Shown piece by piece: positions 21,842 through 34,500 of a stretch of 64,000 nt of DNA. The DNA comes from Cyrtodaria siliqua (taxonomy: Eukaryota > Mollusca > Bivalvia > Adapedonta > Hiatellidae). The notes below the pieces were generated by a model. The model worked only from the letters and a program-made list of their open reading frames with translations, had not been told where the DNA came from and made no database searches. The position numbers and the translations under genes were made by a program. Position 1 is the stretch's first letter, and every line of letters starts with the position of its first letter. Where the stretch lies: NCBI GenBank assembly GCA_037043455.1, contig JAWPHD010001274.1, forward strand, positions 248,001 through 312,000. Direction: 5' to 3'.

Positions 21842-22692
21842 TCTCATTTAGTAGGGTTGGCAATGTTATATACATACAACCGTTTACGAGTTCCAGTATT
21901 GTATTAAAGAGACAGTCGGCGGGTTGACAGAATGATATGAATAGTTATTAAGAAAACAGTGTTGTATGAAAGAAAAAAAAAGAGCATTATTAGCATTGGA
22001 CGCCTGTCGTGGAGAAGTTTATCTCAATGCGCTGATCTCTGCTGAGTTACATGGCTTGAATAACAGTTGAGAGGAAATCAAATAAGAATAGTTTAAACTG
22101 CCGTGATGTTCATATCTTGTTTCCCTTTATAATACACACATTCATCTGCGTTATGGTCACCCGCCAAATGACTCAAATGGACACGACAATTGCACAACCT
22201 CTTTATTACGTGAAACACAGCCTAGTGATAGTACGTACGTCAAGTTGCATACCGATATGTATCTTAAGACATGTGCGTCTAAATATGACGTTTCTCCTAA
22301 TGTCTCTAGAGGGTCTTGCGTTATAGACATTAAATAGTGTCGAACGGACGGAGAGAACTATATATAGGCGCCATATGAGAACTATAATTAGTTGGCAATC
22401 ATGATATTGAAAATACAACTCTACAAGTCTTATTTAACCGCGTCTTAAGTCTGAATTGATTCGTCGTTTTTGTAAATGTTCTCAAATTGTCGAGATGATT
22501 ACAAAACATCAGGGTCTGTTCATTATTTGTCTGTGATCTTGTTCAGGTATGGAACTTATTGTGGAAAAGAAAAAGAAAAAATAAAGTGCAATAAAACCTT
22601 AATGAAACTGTAAACAGGCTCTCACATATCAAATCTCGCAGCAATGTTGCCGTGAAATGTTTTTTAATGTTTAGTTGTGCATTTTCTCTTAC
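21842..22692. other. No feature recognised
   Basis: Overlapping opposite-strand short frames at 22117-22326 and 22206-22418 are not recognisable. No repeat is supported. Confidence 0.3.
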
Positions 22693-22696
22693 TTAA

Positions 22697-23270
22697 AGAG
22701 ACTGGAGGCGATCTTCTATATGTATGGGTGTCAGTCCATATACGACTAAGACCTTCACAAAGCGTTTCAGCTGCAGAGTCAATGTGTACTAAACTAACGC
22801 CTTTGAAACTTCCGATATAATTATTGTTAACCCTTAACCCGCTACATATATATATAATGGACTGTTCTTTCTTTGAATTAAGACCATTCCATTTATGTGC
22901 TCGCAGGATGATCTGGGTTTACAATGGACGCAAAGGCTATTATAGTCGTGCTTAGCGGGATAAGAGTTAATGAAATAGTTAAAGTCATGTTTAATTCTTG
23001 TTTTTGATCGATGTATTTATTTAATTATGTGTACAATTATTATCAATATGTACCGCATATGACAATATTTTTTATTTACAAAAAAAAATCAATAAAAAAA
23101 AATCAACGTCGAGTCTTTGAGTTTTCTAGAAAACAGCAGTTTCATGAATAATGACTAAATCGAACGTAACATGCGGCAGGTTCAATTTTGCATTTGCACA
23201 TTTCATATACATGTGAACCATATTTGTATGGACTGACACCAGAATCTCTTCCAGATCGCCTCTAGTCCCT
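22697..23270. mobile_element. TTAA-flanked MITE, 574 bp
   Basis: The left end agagactggaggcgatcttc and the right end are inverted copies extending about 50 bases, through gtgtcagtccata. TTAA borders both sides (22693-22696 and 23271-23274). A TTAA target duplication with AGGGACT-type ends fits a piggyBac-like non-autonomous element. No transposase frame is present. Confidence 0.8.
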
Positions 23271-23332
23271 TTAAGAAACTAACCAATAGCATAGACGACG
23301 GGCTAGCGTCCTCATTTCTCATTTGTGGATTT

Positions 23333-25023
23333 CTTTTTGTTGCGAGTTACAAAAAGCTTGTTGTGAGTTACAAGCCGGGAATGCGAGTTGCGAGTTACAA
23401 GCTGAAAATAACTTAAAATGCTAGTTGCGAGTAACAAGACAAAAAAGCGAATTGCGAGTTACAAGGCAAAAATGCGAGTTGCGAGTTACAAGAAAAAAAG
23501 TGAGTTGCGAAATACAATAAAAAAAGGCGAGTTGTTAAAATTGATATAATAAAATTAAGTTACAAAAAATAATATATATAATAAATCATTTCAATAGGTA
23601 GACACAGTCTTAGAATGTTTATAATATACTGGTGCTGAAAAGATTATTTAAGAATAACTAGCGTTTTTATCCGAAAGAGGAAGGATTCTTTGAAACAAAA
23701 TATCCCTACATTAGAATGTTGTTAATTGATACAACTGCCACCAGTCCACTGGTGTTGTTGTTTTCGGCAATTCAGGAACAACACCCAGAACAGTGTATCA
23801 ATGAAAACTTCAATTTATTGCCTATCATTGAGCTTCTCTAGTGTCAAAAGTTGATAAGTCCTCAGAGTTTGTTTATTCAATGGTCAGTGCAAAAACATGA
23901 AGTCATTGTTTATTGTCAGTTCGGTGATTTATTCTGCTATTGTTACAATGTATAGAGAAGACTGCATGCAGTTTATTAGATATTACAACATGTAGTAGGT
24001 ATGTTAATAAACAGTAAAATGGTTTACCATACACACTGGGATATGAACAGAACATAATGATTAAAAAAATACTATTTTGCTTTATACCAACAGGCTATCT
24101 TTTATTGAGGTAAAATCTTTATTTCATTTACATTTATTTTCTGCATAAACTAGCATCTTATATTTTTTAGATATCTGCTAACACATAGTTGTATGTTGAT
24201 TTTAGATGCATAAGCATATGTTAATTATTTCTGTCATTCAGTTTTTATGCAGATAAATACAGTACTTCTTGGTTGTATAAATATAACCCAGAAGCACATT
24301 GTCAATCATGACCACAAGCTGTGATAATTGCCCATTAATCTGCACACTAGCATGCATTAATGTCACTTAAATTTGGGGGTTTAAAGGGACTGTGAGTGAT
24401 CTGGAAGAAAAATGTGTGTCCAGTCAAGTTCAACCATCATACTGTGTTTCAGTAGCAAAGTCAATGTAAATATGCAACATACTAGACCCTATAAAATAAT
24501 TGATATTGTTAATGAAATAGTTTGCTCAACAAACCTCAAGGACTCAGCTAGTTTTTGGTGCATACTTATCATTTATATTAATTCATATGATGCTTTAAGG
24601 CAATAAGTTCTTCTTTTGTGATCTTATTATACTTTTATATAGTCAAATGTACAACTGTTAGAAACATACACAAATTAAAATGATGACTTAACAAAAATAC
24701 ACGGAGTCCTCGTGCTTTCCAGTTCAATCTTTATAAAAAATAACTGAATTAATTTTATTTATGTTTTATTATATTTCTTTTTGTAACTCGCAAGTCGCCT
24801 TTTCGGCTTGTAACTCGCAACTTGTATTTTTTTCTTGTAGCTCTCAACTCGCATTTTTCCTTGTAACTCGAAAATCGCATTTATAAATCATTTTCACCTT
24901 GCAACTCGCAACTCGCATTTTTGGCTTGTAACTCGCAACTTGCGTTTTCTTAGTTATTTTCAGCTTGTAACTCGCATTTTGGCTTGTAACTCGCAACTCG
25001 CTTTTTGTAACTCGCAACCAAAA
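23333..25023. mobile_element. Foldback element with inverted tandem-array arms
   Basis: The left arm (23333-23535) is a run of units like gcgagttgcgagttacaaga. The right arm (24779-25023) is a run of the reverse complement (cttgtaactcgcaactcgca). The outermost bases match exactly in inverted order (ctttttg(t)tgcgagttacaaaaag). The 1.24-kb interior shows no transposase. Long inverted repeats made of short tandem repeats are the hallmark of foldback transposons. The minus-strand frame at 24844-25092 is a shadow of the arm. Confidence 0.8.
24382..24485. mobile_element. Left end of a second, diverged TTAA-type MITE
   Basis: ttaaagggactgtgagtgat matches the left terminus of the element at 22697. 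The similarity extends inward through the tttcag and caaagtcaatgt segments. No matching right end is found, so the copy is truncated. It lies inside the foldback interior. Confidence 0.5.
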
Positions 25024-25385
25024 GTTACACTCTTTAAATATGGGGTGCGACCCATTCATAAAAAAACATTTATTTTCACATGGAATCAACAATAATCATA
25101 CGAAGGCCAGGTATATCTTCACGTGTAAATAAATCGGACATGAACAAATAGTAAAACATGGAGACGGGAGCCATTATACATTTTATGAAACGAATTTTAA
25201 ACATATTAATTATGTTTATAATAAAGATCCCTTTAGTAAATATATTAAGAATGACTGTTTGGAATTTGATTAAAATGTACTATAATTATGTAGCGTTTTA
25301 AAAGGAAATCTACCATACGATTAGGATTACAAATATCTACCCAAACATGTGTTTTTTGTATAATTGATAAAGTTTTACGAATAGA

Positions 25386-25605
25386 ATTGAATTGAATTGA
25401 ATGTTGTTTAACGGCTCATCAACACAGTATATGTTATTTAGAGCCGCCTCAGAGAGAGGGGAAGGATACATAGGAATCCGGGAACTTGCCCTACTCTTAT
25501 TATCGAATAGATTCCTATGGTTCTTTAACGTGCTCGGGGGATAGACCGATACACGGGACCGCCCGTTTTACGTCCCCATCCGACGGACGGGGCTAACATA
25601 AAAAA
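25386..25605. mobile_element. Dispersed repeat with attga microsatellite head and conserved acgggac tail
   Basis: It begins with (attga)n, then tgttgtttaacggctcatca, and ends with cttTaacgtgctcgggggat, gatacacgggaccgcc and a ccgacggacgg block. From memory, this arrangement of 'ttaacgt' then 'cgatacacgggacc' recurs as a dispersed repeat in many invertebrate genomes. I do not assign it to a named family. It is GC-richer than its surroundings. Confidence 0.5.
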
Positions 25606-25611
25606 CAAATA

Positions 25612-27280
25612 TCGTGCTACATGCGTAATGACTATCTAAACGTTAAACTATTTTTCGTGTTTTTGTTTTAAATCGTAAACGATAATAAATATCTTATTTA
25701 TAATATTAAGCAAATTAATACATGTAAGCAGTGTCAGCGTAAACAAAAATCGTGACTTTTATTCATTCCGCAGCAGGAAATATTATCGCGGCAAGTATTT
25801 TTCTATTACTCATAACCTCGTTTCATTAAATGACATTAATAACTAATTTTTAAACGTTTTTAACTTGGAACATGTGACAATGCTGTTAGTTAAATATATC
25901 CTCGTTTAGTGTAGTTAATATTGCAGATACATGTTATATCATTGTGTAGTGCTTTCAATATTAAAGACAATTTGCTTATATATCACTGTTTAGTGAGATG
26001 AGTAAAGCAGACACATCTTTAAACTATAGTTAAGTGATTTAAATATCGCAGATACATTTTTTATCGGGTTGTTCATTCATTATGAAAGACAAATTTATGT
26101 AATAGAAAAAAAATCTTTATAAATCATCAAATGAATTAAATAAAATATATTTTAAGACAACGTGGTTAAGATTGAGGACATATGTGCATTTAAAACAATT
26201 ATGTTAACTCCATATAAAAACATTACTTTTTGAATTGCAAATATCTGGTATATTTTGTATTTAGTTCCTGCTAATAATTGATAGAAATGGTCCCATTCGT
26301 AATTGTATGACAGAGTAATAGCTCGTTAGAATATATGACATAGTATTTGGTAAATTCAGCACTTCAGCTATTTTTCAATATATCTTGGATATTTAATATA
26401 TGTAAAATAAATACAATTCTCAGTTAATGGTTGTAAATCAATCACCGTTGGCATAAATGATACGAATAAGTAACTGGCCGTTGTCCGAAACGATATGATT
26501 AAAAACGTGATTAAAACAGAGAATCTTTATTTTTAAAGACTGTATATTCTGTTTTTTCAATTTTAAATTAAAAAGGCATTTACAAACACTTATTGTATTA
26601 ACTGTTTGCAGTGACCAGCTTTTGTAAATATAAATTAATGTATATAATTTATAGTAATGCATTTACATTTAAAAAAAACACCTGATAGCATAATACATAA
26701 AAAATGCAATAATAACAAAACGAATTAATTATTTCCGTTTGACTATGATTAAATACAGTTTTTAAAGTATGAGTTGTTTGTTGCATTAATATATTAATAT
26801 TAAGACCAAACACATGCATACAAGTAATAAACATGACATGGCGCCTACCTGTGTACGTGTGTATTGGTTATTTGTCCGATGTTCACTTCACGTCTAGTAG
26901 TCGTGTTTTGACGAGATGGTCTGTTATCCATATATTTATCTTGCCTACCCACTACCATCATTATCATCTGTCATGAAATCGAGTCTGACCGAGTTCGCGA
27001 GTTCAAAGAAGTTTGCGCAGGTCAGAAATTGCGCGCCAATCCATTTGATCACATGGTGCGTCACGTGAATAACTTCCGAGGTGAGGCGGTACGTTACGAT
27101 TCCTGGAAATGAAAATACCGCAAAGCATTTGTAAATTACGCAAAATAAACAATATCCGCCAGTAAGATGAAGCATGCTGTGGCAGATTCTCATAAATTGA
27201 TGAGTTAGGCTGTGAATCGCAGACAATTATGTCTTCCGGTCTTTAAGGACATTTGCATTATAATCCATTGCATCATAATT
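25612..27280. other. AT-rich DNA, no feature recognised
   Basis: Only short chance frames (such as 26438-26662 and 26945-27226, minus) are present. None has a domain, signal peptide or good splice sites. Confidence 0.35.
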
Positions 27281-27283
27281 CCA

Positions 27284-27342
27284 GGGAACAGCAGGTTGAT
27301 CAGGGAACAGCAGGTTGATCAGGGAACAGCAGGTTGATCAAG
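27284..27342. repeat. 19-bp tandem repeat, three copies
   Basis: gggaacagcaggttgatca is repeated three times with essentially no divergence. Confidence 0.9.
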
Positions 27343-27694
27343 GACTGTTATTAAATTGTTTATGAAAATACACCGAATCACTCGGTTTTGTGCGTAAAAA
27401 TTACTACAAAAACGATGACTAGAAGTCCTTACAACTGGGATAAAACAGAACACTGTTTGAAAAAATGCAAAACAATTAATACATGAGCTGAAACCAGGTG
27501 TGCTTGCCCACGTGTGGTTCGTGTGTGTTAATTAAATAATAATTTGCAAATGGTGGGCTCGTTGGAGTTGATTGCATTGAACTCTGTTGCGAAGGACGTT
27601 TCATATTTCGCATAATAGTTTATCGTTTGTTTATTATTCTAAAAGATTAGGAAAACACTAATCTCCCCAGAGACAAAACCAAAAAATATCAACA

Positions 27695-27862
27695 ATCCTA
27701 GATATTAGACACCAGGCAATATTTATCATTGTGGGGTGGGGAGGTGGGGGTGGGTGGGGGTGGAGGGAGGATTTGGGACCAGTGCAAAATGGCATGGGAC
27801 ACGTACGTTTTTTGTAGCGACAAAGATACTTTTTTCCGCTTGCTTGCCATCTTCGGGATGGT
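27695..27862. repeat. Left copy of long direct repeat flanking the 44-bp array module
   Basis: The segment accaggcaatatttatcatt ... gggaccagtgcaaaatggca ... tgcttgccat recurs at 31240-31370 in the same orientation. A G-rich run (27729-27770) interrupts this copy. Confidence 0.7.
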
Positions 27863-28049
27863 TAAAATTCTGTACTGTTGATTTTTATGAATATTGAGTT
27901 CTGCTCAGCCCGGGGCTAGAGGGCGTGAGCGGTAGCTAGCATATTTCACTACCGCTCATGAACATTATCAATCAAACCGAGACTGAAATATTTCGTATGT
28001 GTCGTGCTCGGCCGTTTCCAAAGGTATATTATCGTACTCTCTTTCATAT

Positions 28050-28265
28050 AGTAAAAGTGTGCGGCAACTTTGCAGCAAACTTCATTTGCATAACACTTTA
28101 GCTGTAATCTTCTGGCGATGTTGCTGCAACTTTGCCGCAGACCTCATATACATATAGTAACAGTGTGCGGTAACTTTAAAGCAAACTTCGATCATTTGCA
28201 TAATAATTTCTCTGCAATGTTCTGGTAATGTTTGCTGCAAAGTTTCGGCAATGTTCGCCAACACA
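28050..28265. repeat. About 100-bp diverged tandem duplication
   Basis: agtgtgcggcaactttgcag followed by caaacttcatttgcataa recurs about 115 bases later as agtgtgcggtaactttaaag. Related motifs (gatgttctggcgaa) reappear at 30880-31150, on the other side of the 44-bp array. Confidence 0.6.
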
Positions 28266-28384
28266 TCGTGGCAGACTTTTTCAAAATAAATAATAGACTG
28301 AAATTATGAAATAGATCAATGGTGCGCCGTTTGTAAAACAAAAATATATTTAGCTAAATAAAACGTGGTTTTCATGGACTGCAC

Positions 28385-28672
28385 AGTATTTAAATAAATC
28401 GACACGATTTAAATAAATCGACACTATTGAAATAAATGCTCTCGATTTGACGTATATCCTTACGATTTAGAATATATCCTCACGATTTAAATACATCCAT
28501 ACGATTTACTAGTAACTAAATAGTTTTGATTTAAATACTTGTTTGTGATCTAAATACATTTTCCTTCGTTATACTAAATGTGCAACAATTTAATTAAAAT
28601 CACTATATTCGAATAAATCGACACGATTTAAATAAACTGACACTATTTAAATAAATACTCTCAAAATTAAAA
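28385..28672. repeat. Degenerate 18-24-bp tandem repeat (cacgatttaaataaatcga)
   Basis: Imperfect copies of cgacacgatttaaataaat occur at 28398-28520, decay, and reappear at 28615-28672, immediately before the 44-bp array. Confidence 0.75.
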
Positions 28673-28676
28673 TCTA

Positions 28677-30692
28677 TCATTTCTGCATTACTCCCATTTT
28701 CAGGGTCATGTCGAGCGCTGTCATTTCTGCATTACTCACATTTTTTATGATTATGTCGAGTGCTGTCATTCCTGCATTATTCCCATTTTCATGGAGATGT
28801 CGAGTGCTGTCATTTCTGCATTACTCTCATTTTCATGGAAATGTCGAGTGTTGTCATTTCTGCATTACTCCCATTTTTATGGAGATGTAGAGCACTGTCA
28901 TTTCTGACTTACTCTCATTTTCATGGAATGTCGAACGCTGTGATTTCTGCATTACTCCCATTTATATGGAGATGACGAGAGCTGTAATTTCTGAATTACT
29001 CCCATTTTCATGGAGATGTCGAGCACTGTCATTTCTGCATTACTCTCATTTTAATGGAGATGTTAAGCGTTGCCATTTCTGCATTACTCCCATTTTCATG
29101 GCGATGTCAAACGCTGTCATCTTTGCATTACTCCCATTTTCATGGCGATGTCAAACGCTGTCATCTTTGCATTACTTCCATTTTCATGGAGATGTCAAGC
29201 GCTGTCATTTCTGCATTACTCCCACTTTCGTGAAGATGTAGAGCACTGTCATATCTGCATTACTCCCATTTTCATGGAGATGTCGTGCGCTGTCATTTCT
29301 GCATTACTCTCATTTAATTGGAGATGTTAAGCGTTGTCATTTCTGCATTACTCCCATTTTCATGGAGATGTCGAACGCTGTCATTTCTGCCTTACTCCCA
29401 TTTTCATGGAGATGTCTAGTGCTGTTATATTTGCATTACTCCCATTTGCATGGAGATGTCGAGTGCTGTCATTTCTGCATTACTCCCATTTTTATGGAGA
29501 TGTCGAGCTCTGTCATTCCTGCATTACTCCCATTTGTAGATAGATGTCGAATGTTGTCATTTCTGCATTACTCCCATTTTCATGGAGATGTCGAGCGCTG
29601 TTGAGTACTGTCATTTCTGCATTACTCTCATTTTCATGGAGATGTCGAGCGCACTCATTTCTGCATTACTCTAATATTTTTATGTAGATGTCGAGTACTA
29701 TAATTCCTGCATAACACTCATTTTCATGGAGATGTTCCTGCATTAATCCCAATTTTATGTAGATGTCGAGTGCTGTCATTTCTGCATTATTCCAATTTTC
29801 ACGGAGATGTCGAGTGCTGTCATTTCTGCATTGCTCTCTTTTTCATGGAGATGTCAAGCATTATTATTTCTGCATTACTCCCATTTTTATGGATATGTCG
29901 AGCACTGTGATTTCTGACTTACTCTCATTTTCATGGAGATGTCGAACGCTGTCATTCCTGCATTACTCTCATTTTCATGGAGATGTCAAACATTGTCATT
30001 TCTGCATTACTCCCATTTTTATGGATATGTCGAGCACTGTGTTTCTGACTTACTTTCATTTTCATGGAGATGTCGAACGCTGTCATTTTTGCATTACTCT
30101 CACTTTTACGGAGATGTCGAGGGCTGTAATTATTGCATTACTCTCATTTTAATGGAGATGTTAAGCGTTGCCATTTCTGCATTACTCCCATTTTCATGGA
30201 GATGTCGAGCACTGTAATTTCTGCATTACTCTCATTTTTATGGATATGTCGAGCACTGTGACTTCTGACTTACTCTCATTTTCATGGAGATGTCGAACGC
30301 TGTCATTCCTGCATTACTCTCACTTTTACGGAGATGTCGAGGGCTGTAATTCTGCATTACACTCATTTTAATGGAGATGTTAAGCGTTGCCATTTCTGCA
30401 TTACTCCCATTTCCATGGAGATGTCGAAGGCTGTCATCTTTGAATTATTTCCATTTTCATGGAGATGTCAAGCGCTGTCATTTCTGCATTACTCCCATTT
30501 TCATGGAGATGTCGAGCACTGTAATTTCTGCATTACTCCCATTTTCATGGAGATGTCGTGCGCTGTCATTTCTGCATTACTCCTATTTTTATGGAGATGT
30601 CGAACGCTGTCATTCTGCATTACCCCTATTATTATGGAGATGTCGAACGCTGTCATTCTGCATTACTCCCATGTTCATAAAAATGTCAAGCA
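28677..30692. repeat. 44-bp minisatellite, about 45 copies
   Basis: The unit is gcattactcccattttcatg, gagatgtcgagcgctgtcat, ttct. Copies vary by substitutions, mostly at the gagcgctg and cattttcat sites, and by occasional indels (for example near 29600, 29730, 30350 and 30620). A block with ggatatgtcgagcactgtg then gacttactctcatt recurs at about 29890, 30025 and 30240, showing higher-order copying. Since 44 is not a multiple of three, open frames shift with every copy; those seen are incidental. Confidence 0.95.
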
Positions 30693-31239
30693 TCATCTCT
30701 AACTGTAATAGTTCAATAGGCTCTTCGTGTCTGGATATCTAAGAATCAGCACCAGACCATAGACAGAACCACAAACGTAAATATGCGCATTTACCTATGG
30801 AGGTCAGGTTATGGGTCTGATGGTTTGCGGCTGATTCCGAAAGTTCCAGGCAACTGTTTACTAAGTTTTGCGATGATGTTTCAATGGAAAAATCTGCCGT
30901 GATGTTCTGGCGAATAAAGAAACGGCAAATCTGAATTTAAAAGTTTGTGGTGATGTTACGGAGTGCAATAAAACAATAAATCGGAATGGTAAAATGTGTC
31001 GCAATGTTGTGGCGAACAAAAACAATGCAAGTCGGTTTTTGGTGATGTTATGGCGAGCGTTCCAAATAAATAAATGTTTCTGGTGAATGTTAATTTTTGG
31101 CGAGTTTGCGGCAAATTAGCCAAAGATCACCATGATGTTTGTAGCAACATCACCGCTAGTGGCGAACAATTCAGAATTGTTCTGGCAAACAAAACTGTTC
31201 GCTGCAAGCTTGACAGCAAACCTTCTCACTTGGTAGGGG

Positions 31240-31372
31240 CCCGGTGCTTATCGACCAGGCACTATTTATCTGGGCGTCGGGACCGTTGCACAATGGCATG
31301 AGACAGGTACATCTTTTGTCGCGACAAACCAAGGGACGGTACGTTTTTTTGCATTTGCTTGCCATGTGACGT
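31240..31372. repeat. Right copy of long direct repeat flanking the 44-bp array module
   Basis: It matches 27695-27862: gaccaggcactatttatctg, gggaccgttgcacaatggca, then a cgcgaca stretch and tgcttgccat. Confidence 0.7.
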
Positions 31373-31535
31373 ACAGTTTGTTTTAAATAACATTTTTATT
31401 TGCACCGGTTCCAACCCAACGATAATATTGCCTGGTCCTTTAATTGAATTATTTTAATTAATACGTACGAACACACGGCAGGCAGAAGGTCGACAAAGGA
31501 CGACGTGAACCACGTATAGTAGCTGCAGAAGTGAA

Positions 31536-34500
31536 ACAGGAAGTGTAGCAGTCATAGATTGCAGTCAGCCAAAACAGGAAGTGTACCAGTCACAGAACGC
31601 AGTCAACAGGAAGTGTAGCATTCACAGAACTCAGTCAGCCAAAACAGGAGGTGTACCAGTCACAGAACGCAGTCAGTCAAAACAGGAAGTGTACCAGTCA
31701 CATAACGCAGTCTGATAAACAGGAAGTGTATCAGTCACAGGGCGCAGTCAGCCAAAACAGGAAATGTAGCAGTCACAGAAAGCAGTCAGCCAAAAAAGGA
31801 AGTGTAGCAGTCACAAAAAGCAGTCAGCCAAAATAGGAAGTGTAGCCGTCACAAAACGCAGTCAGCCAAAACAGGAAGTGTAGAAGTCACAAAACGCAGT
31901 CAGCCAAAACAGGAAGTGAAGCCGTCACAAAACGCAGTCAGCCAAAACAGGAAGTGTAGCAGCCACAAAACGCAGTCAGCCAAAACAGGAAGTGTAGCCG
32001 TCACAGAACGCAGTCAGCCAAAAAAGGAAGTGTAGCCGTCACAGAACGCAGTCAACCAAAACAGGAAGTGTAGCCGTCACAAAACGCAGTCAGCCAAAAC
32101 AGGAAGAATACTAGTCACAGAACGCAGTCAGCCAAAAAAGGAAGTGTAGCAGTCACAGAACGCAGTCAGCCAAAACAGGAAGTGTAGCCGTCACAAAACG
32201 CAGTCAGCCAAAACAGGAAGTATACTAGTCACAGAACGCAGTCAGCCAAAACAGGAAGTGTAGCAGTCACAGAACGCAGTCAGCCAAAACAGGAAGTGTA
32301 GCAGTCACACAACGCAGTCAGCAAAAACAGGAAGTGTAGCAGTCACAGAACGCAGTCAGCAAAAACGGGAAGTGTAGCAGTCACAAAACGCAGTCAGCAA
32401 AAACAGGAAGTGTAGCAGTCACAGAACGCAGACAGCAAAAACAGGAAGTGTACCAGCCACAGAACGCAGACAGCAAAACAGGAAGTGTACCAGCCACAGA
32501 ACGCAGTCATCCAAAACAGGAAGTATAGCAGTCACAGAACGCAGTCAGCCAAAACATGAAGTGTAGCAGTCACAGAACGCAGACAGCAAAAACAGGAAGT
32601 GTAGCAGTCACAGAACGCAGACAGCAAAAACAGGAAGTGTAGCAGTCACAGAACACAGACAGCTAAAACAGAAAGTGTAGCAGTCACAGAACGCAGACAG
32701 CAAAACAGATAGTGTACCAGCCACAGAACGCAGTCATCCAAAACAGGAAGTATAGCAGTCACAGAACGCAGACAGCAAAAACAGGAAGTGTAGCAGTCAC
32801 AGAACGCAGACAGCAAAACAGGAAGTGTACCAGCCACATAACGCAGTCATCCAAAACAGGAAGTATAGCAGTCACAGAACGCAGTCAGCCAAAACATGAA
32901 GTGTAGCAGTCACAGAACGCAGACAGCAAAAACAGGAAGTGTACCAGCCACAGAACGCAGACAGCAAAAACAGGAAGTGTACCAGCCACAGAACGCAGTC
33001 ATCCAAAAAAGGAAATGTAGCCGTCACAGAACGAAGTCAGTCAAAACAGGAAGTGTAGCAGTCACAGAACGCAGTCAGACAAAAAAGGAAGTGTAGCAGT
33101 CACAGAACGCAGTCAGCCAAAACATGAAGTGTAGCAGTCACAGAACGCAGTCAGCCAAAACATGAAGTGTAGCAGTCACAGAACGCAGTCATCGAAAACA
33201 GGAAGTGTAGCAGTCACAGAACGCAGACAGCAAAAAACAGGAAGTGTACCAGCCACATAACGCAGTCATCCAAAAAAGGAATTGTAGCAGTCACAGAACG
33301 CAGTCATCCAAAACAGGAAGTGTACCAGCCACATAACGCAGTCATCCAAAAAAGGAAATGTAACAGTCACATAACGCAGTCATCCAAAAAAGGAAATGTA
33401 GCAGTCACACAACGCAGTCATCCAAAACAGGAAATGTACCAGCCACATAATGCAGTCATCCAAAAAAGGAAATGTAGCAGTCACACAACGCAGTCATCCA
33501 AAACAGGAAGTGTAGCAGTCACAGAACGCAGTCAACCAAAACAGGAAGTGTAGCAGTCACAGAACGCAGACAGCAAAAACAGGAAGTGTAGCAGTCACAG
33601 AACGCAGACAGCAAAAACAGGAAGTGTAGCAGTCACAAAACGCAGACAGCAAAACAGGAAGTGTAGTCGCCACATAACGCAGTCATCCAAAACAGGAAAT
33701 GTAGCAGTCACAGAACGCAGTCAGCCAAAACAGGAAGTGTACCAGCACAGAACGCAGACAGCCAAAACAGGAAGTGTAGCAGTCACAGAACGCAGTCAGC
33801 CAAAACAGTAAGTATAGCAGTCACAGAACGCAGACAGCCAAAACAGAAAGTGTAGCAGTCACAGAACGCAGACAGCCAAAACAGGAAGTGTAGCAGTCAC
33901 AGAACGCAGACAGCAAAACAGGAAATGTAGCAGTCACAGAACGCAGACAGCCAAAACAGGAAATGTAGCAGTCACAGAACGCAGACAGCCAAAACAGAAA
34001 GTGTAGCAGTCACAGAACGCAGACAGCCAAAACAGGAAATGTAGCAGTCACAGAACGCAGTCAGCCAAAATAGGAAGTGTAGTAGTCACAGAATGCAGTC
34101 AGCCAAAACAGGAAGTGTAGCAGTCACAGAATGCAGTCAGCCAAAACAGTAAGTATAGCAGTCACATAATGCAGTCAGCCTAAACAGGAAGTGTTGCAGT
34201 CAAAGAACGCAGCAGTCAGCCAAAATAGGATGTGCATCAGTCACACAGCGCTGTCAGCCAAAACAGTAAGTATAGCAGTCACAGAACGCAGCAGTCAGCC
34301 AAAACATGAAGTGTAGCAGTCACAGAATGCAGTCAGCTAAAACAGGAAGTGTAGCAGTCACAGAACGCAGTCAGCCAAAACAGGAAGTGTAGCAGTCACA
34401 GAATGCAGTCAGCCTAAACAGGAAATGTAGCAGTCACAGAATGCAGTCAGCCAAAACAGGAAGTGTGGCAGTCACAGAATGCAGTTAGCCAAAACAGGAA

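Noticed and set aside
26945..27226. 93-residue minus-strand frame as a gene
   Set aside because: It has mixed hydrophobic composition without a signal-peptide layout, domain or splice context; likely a chance frame.
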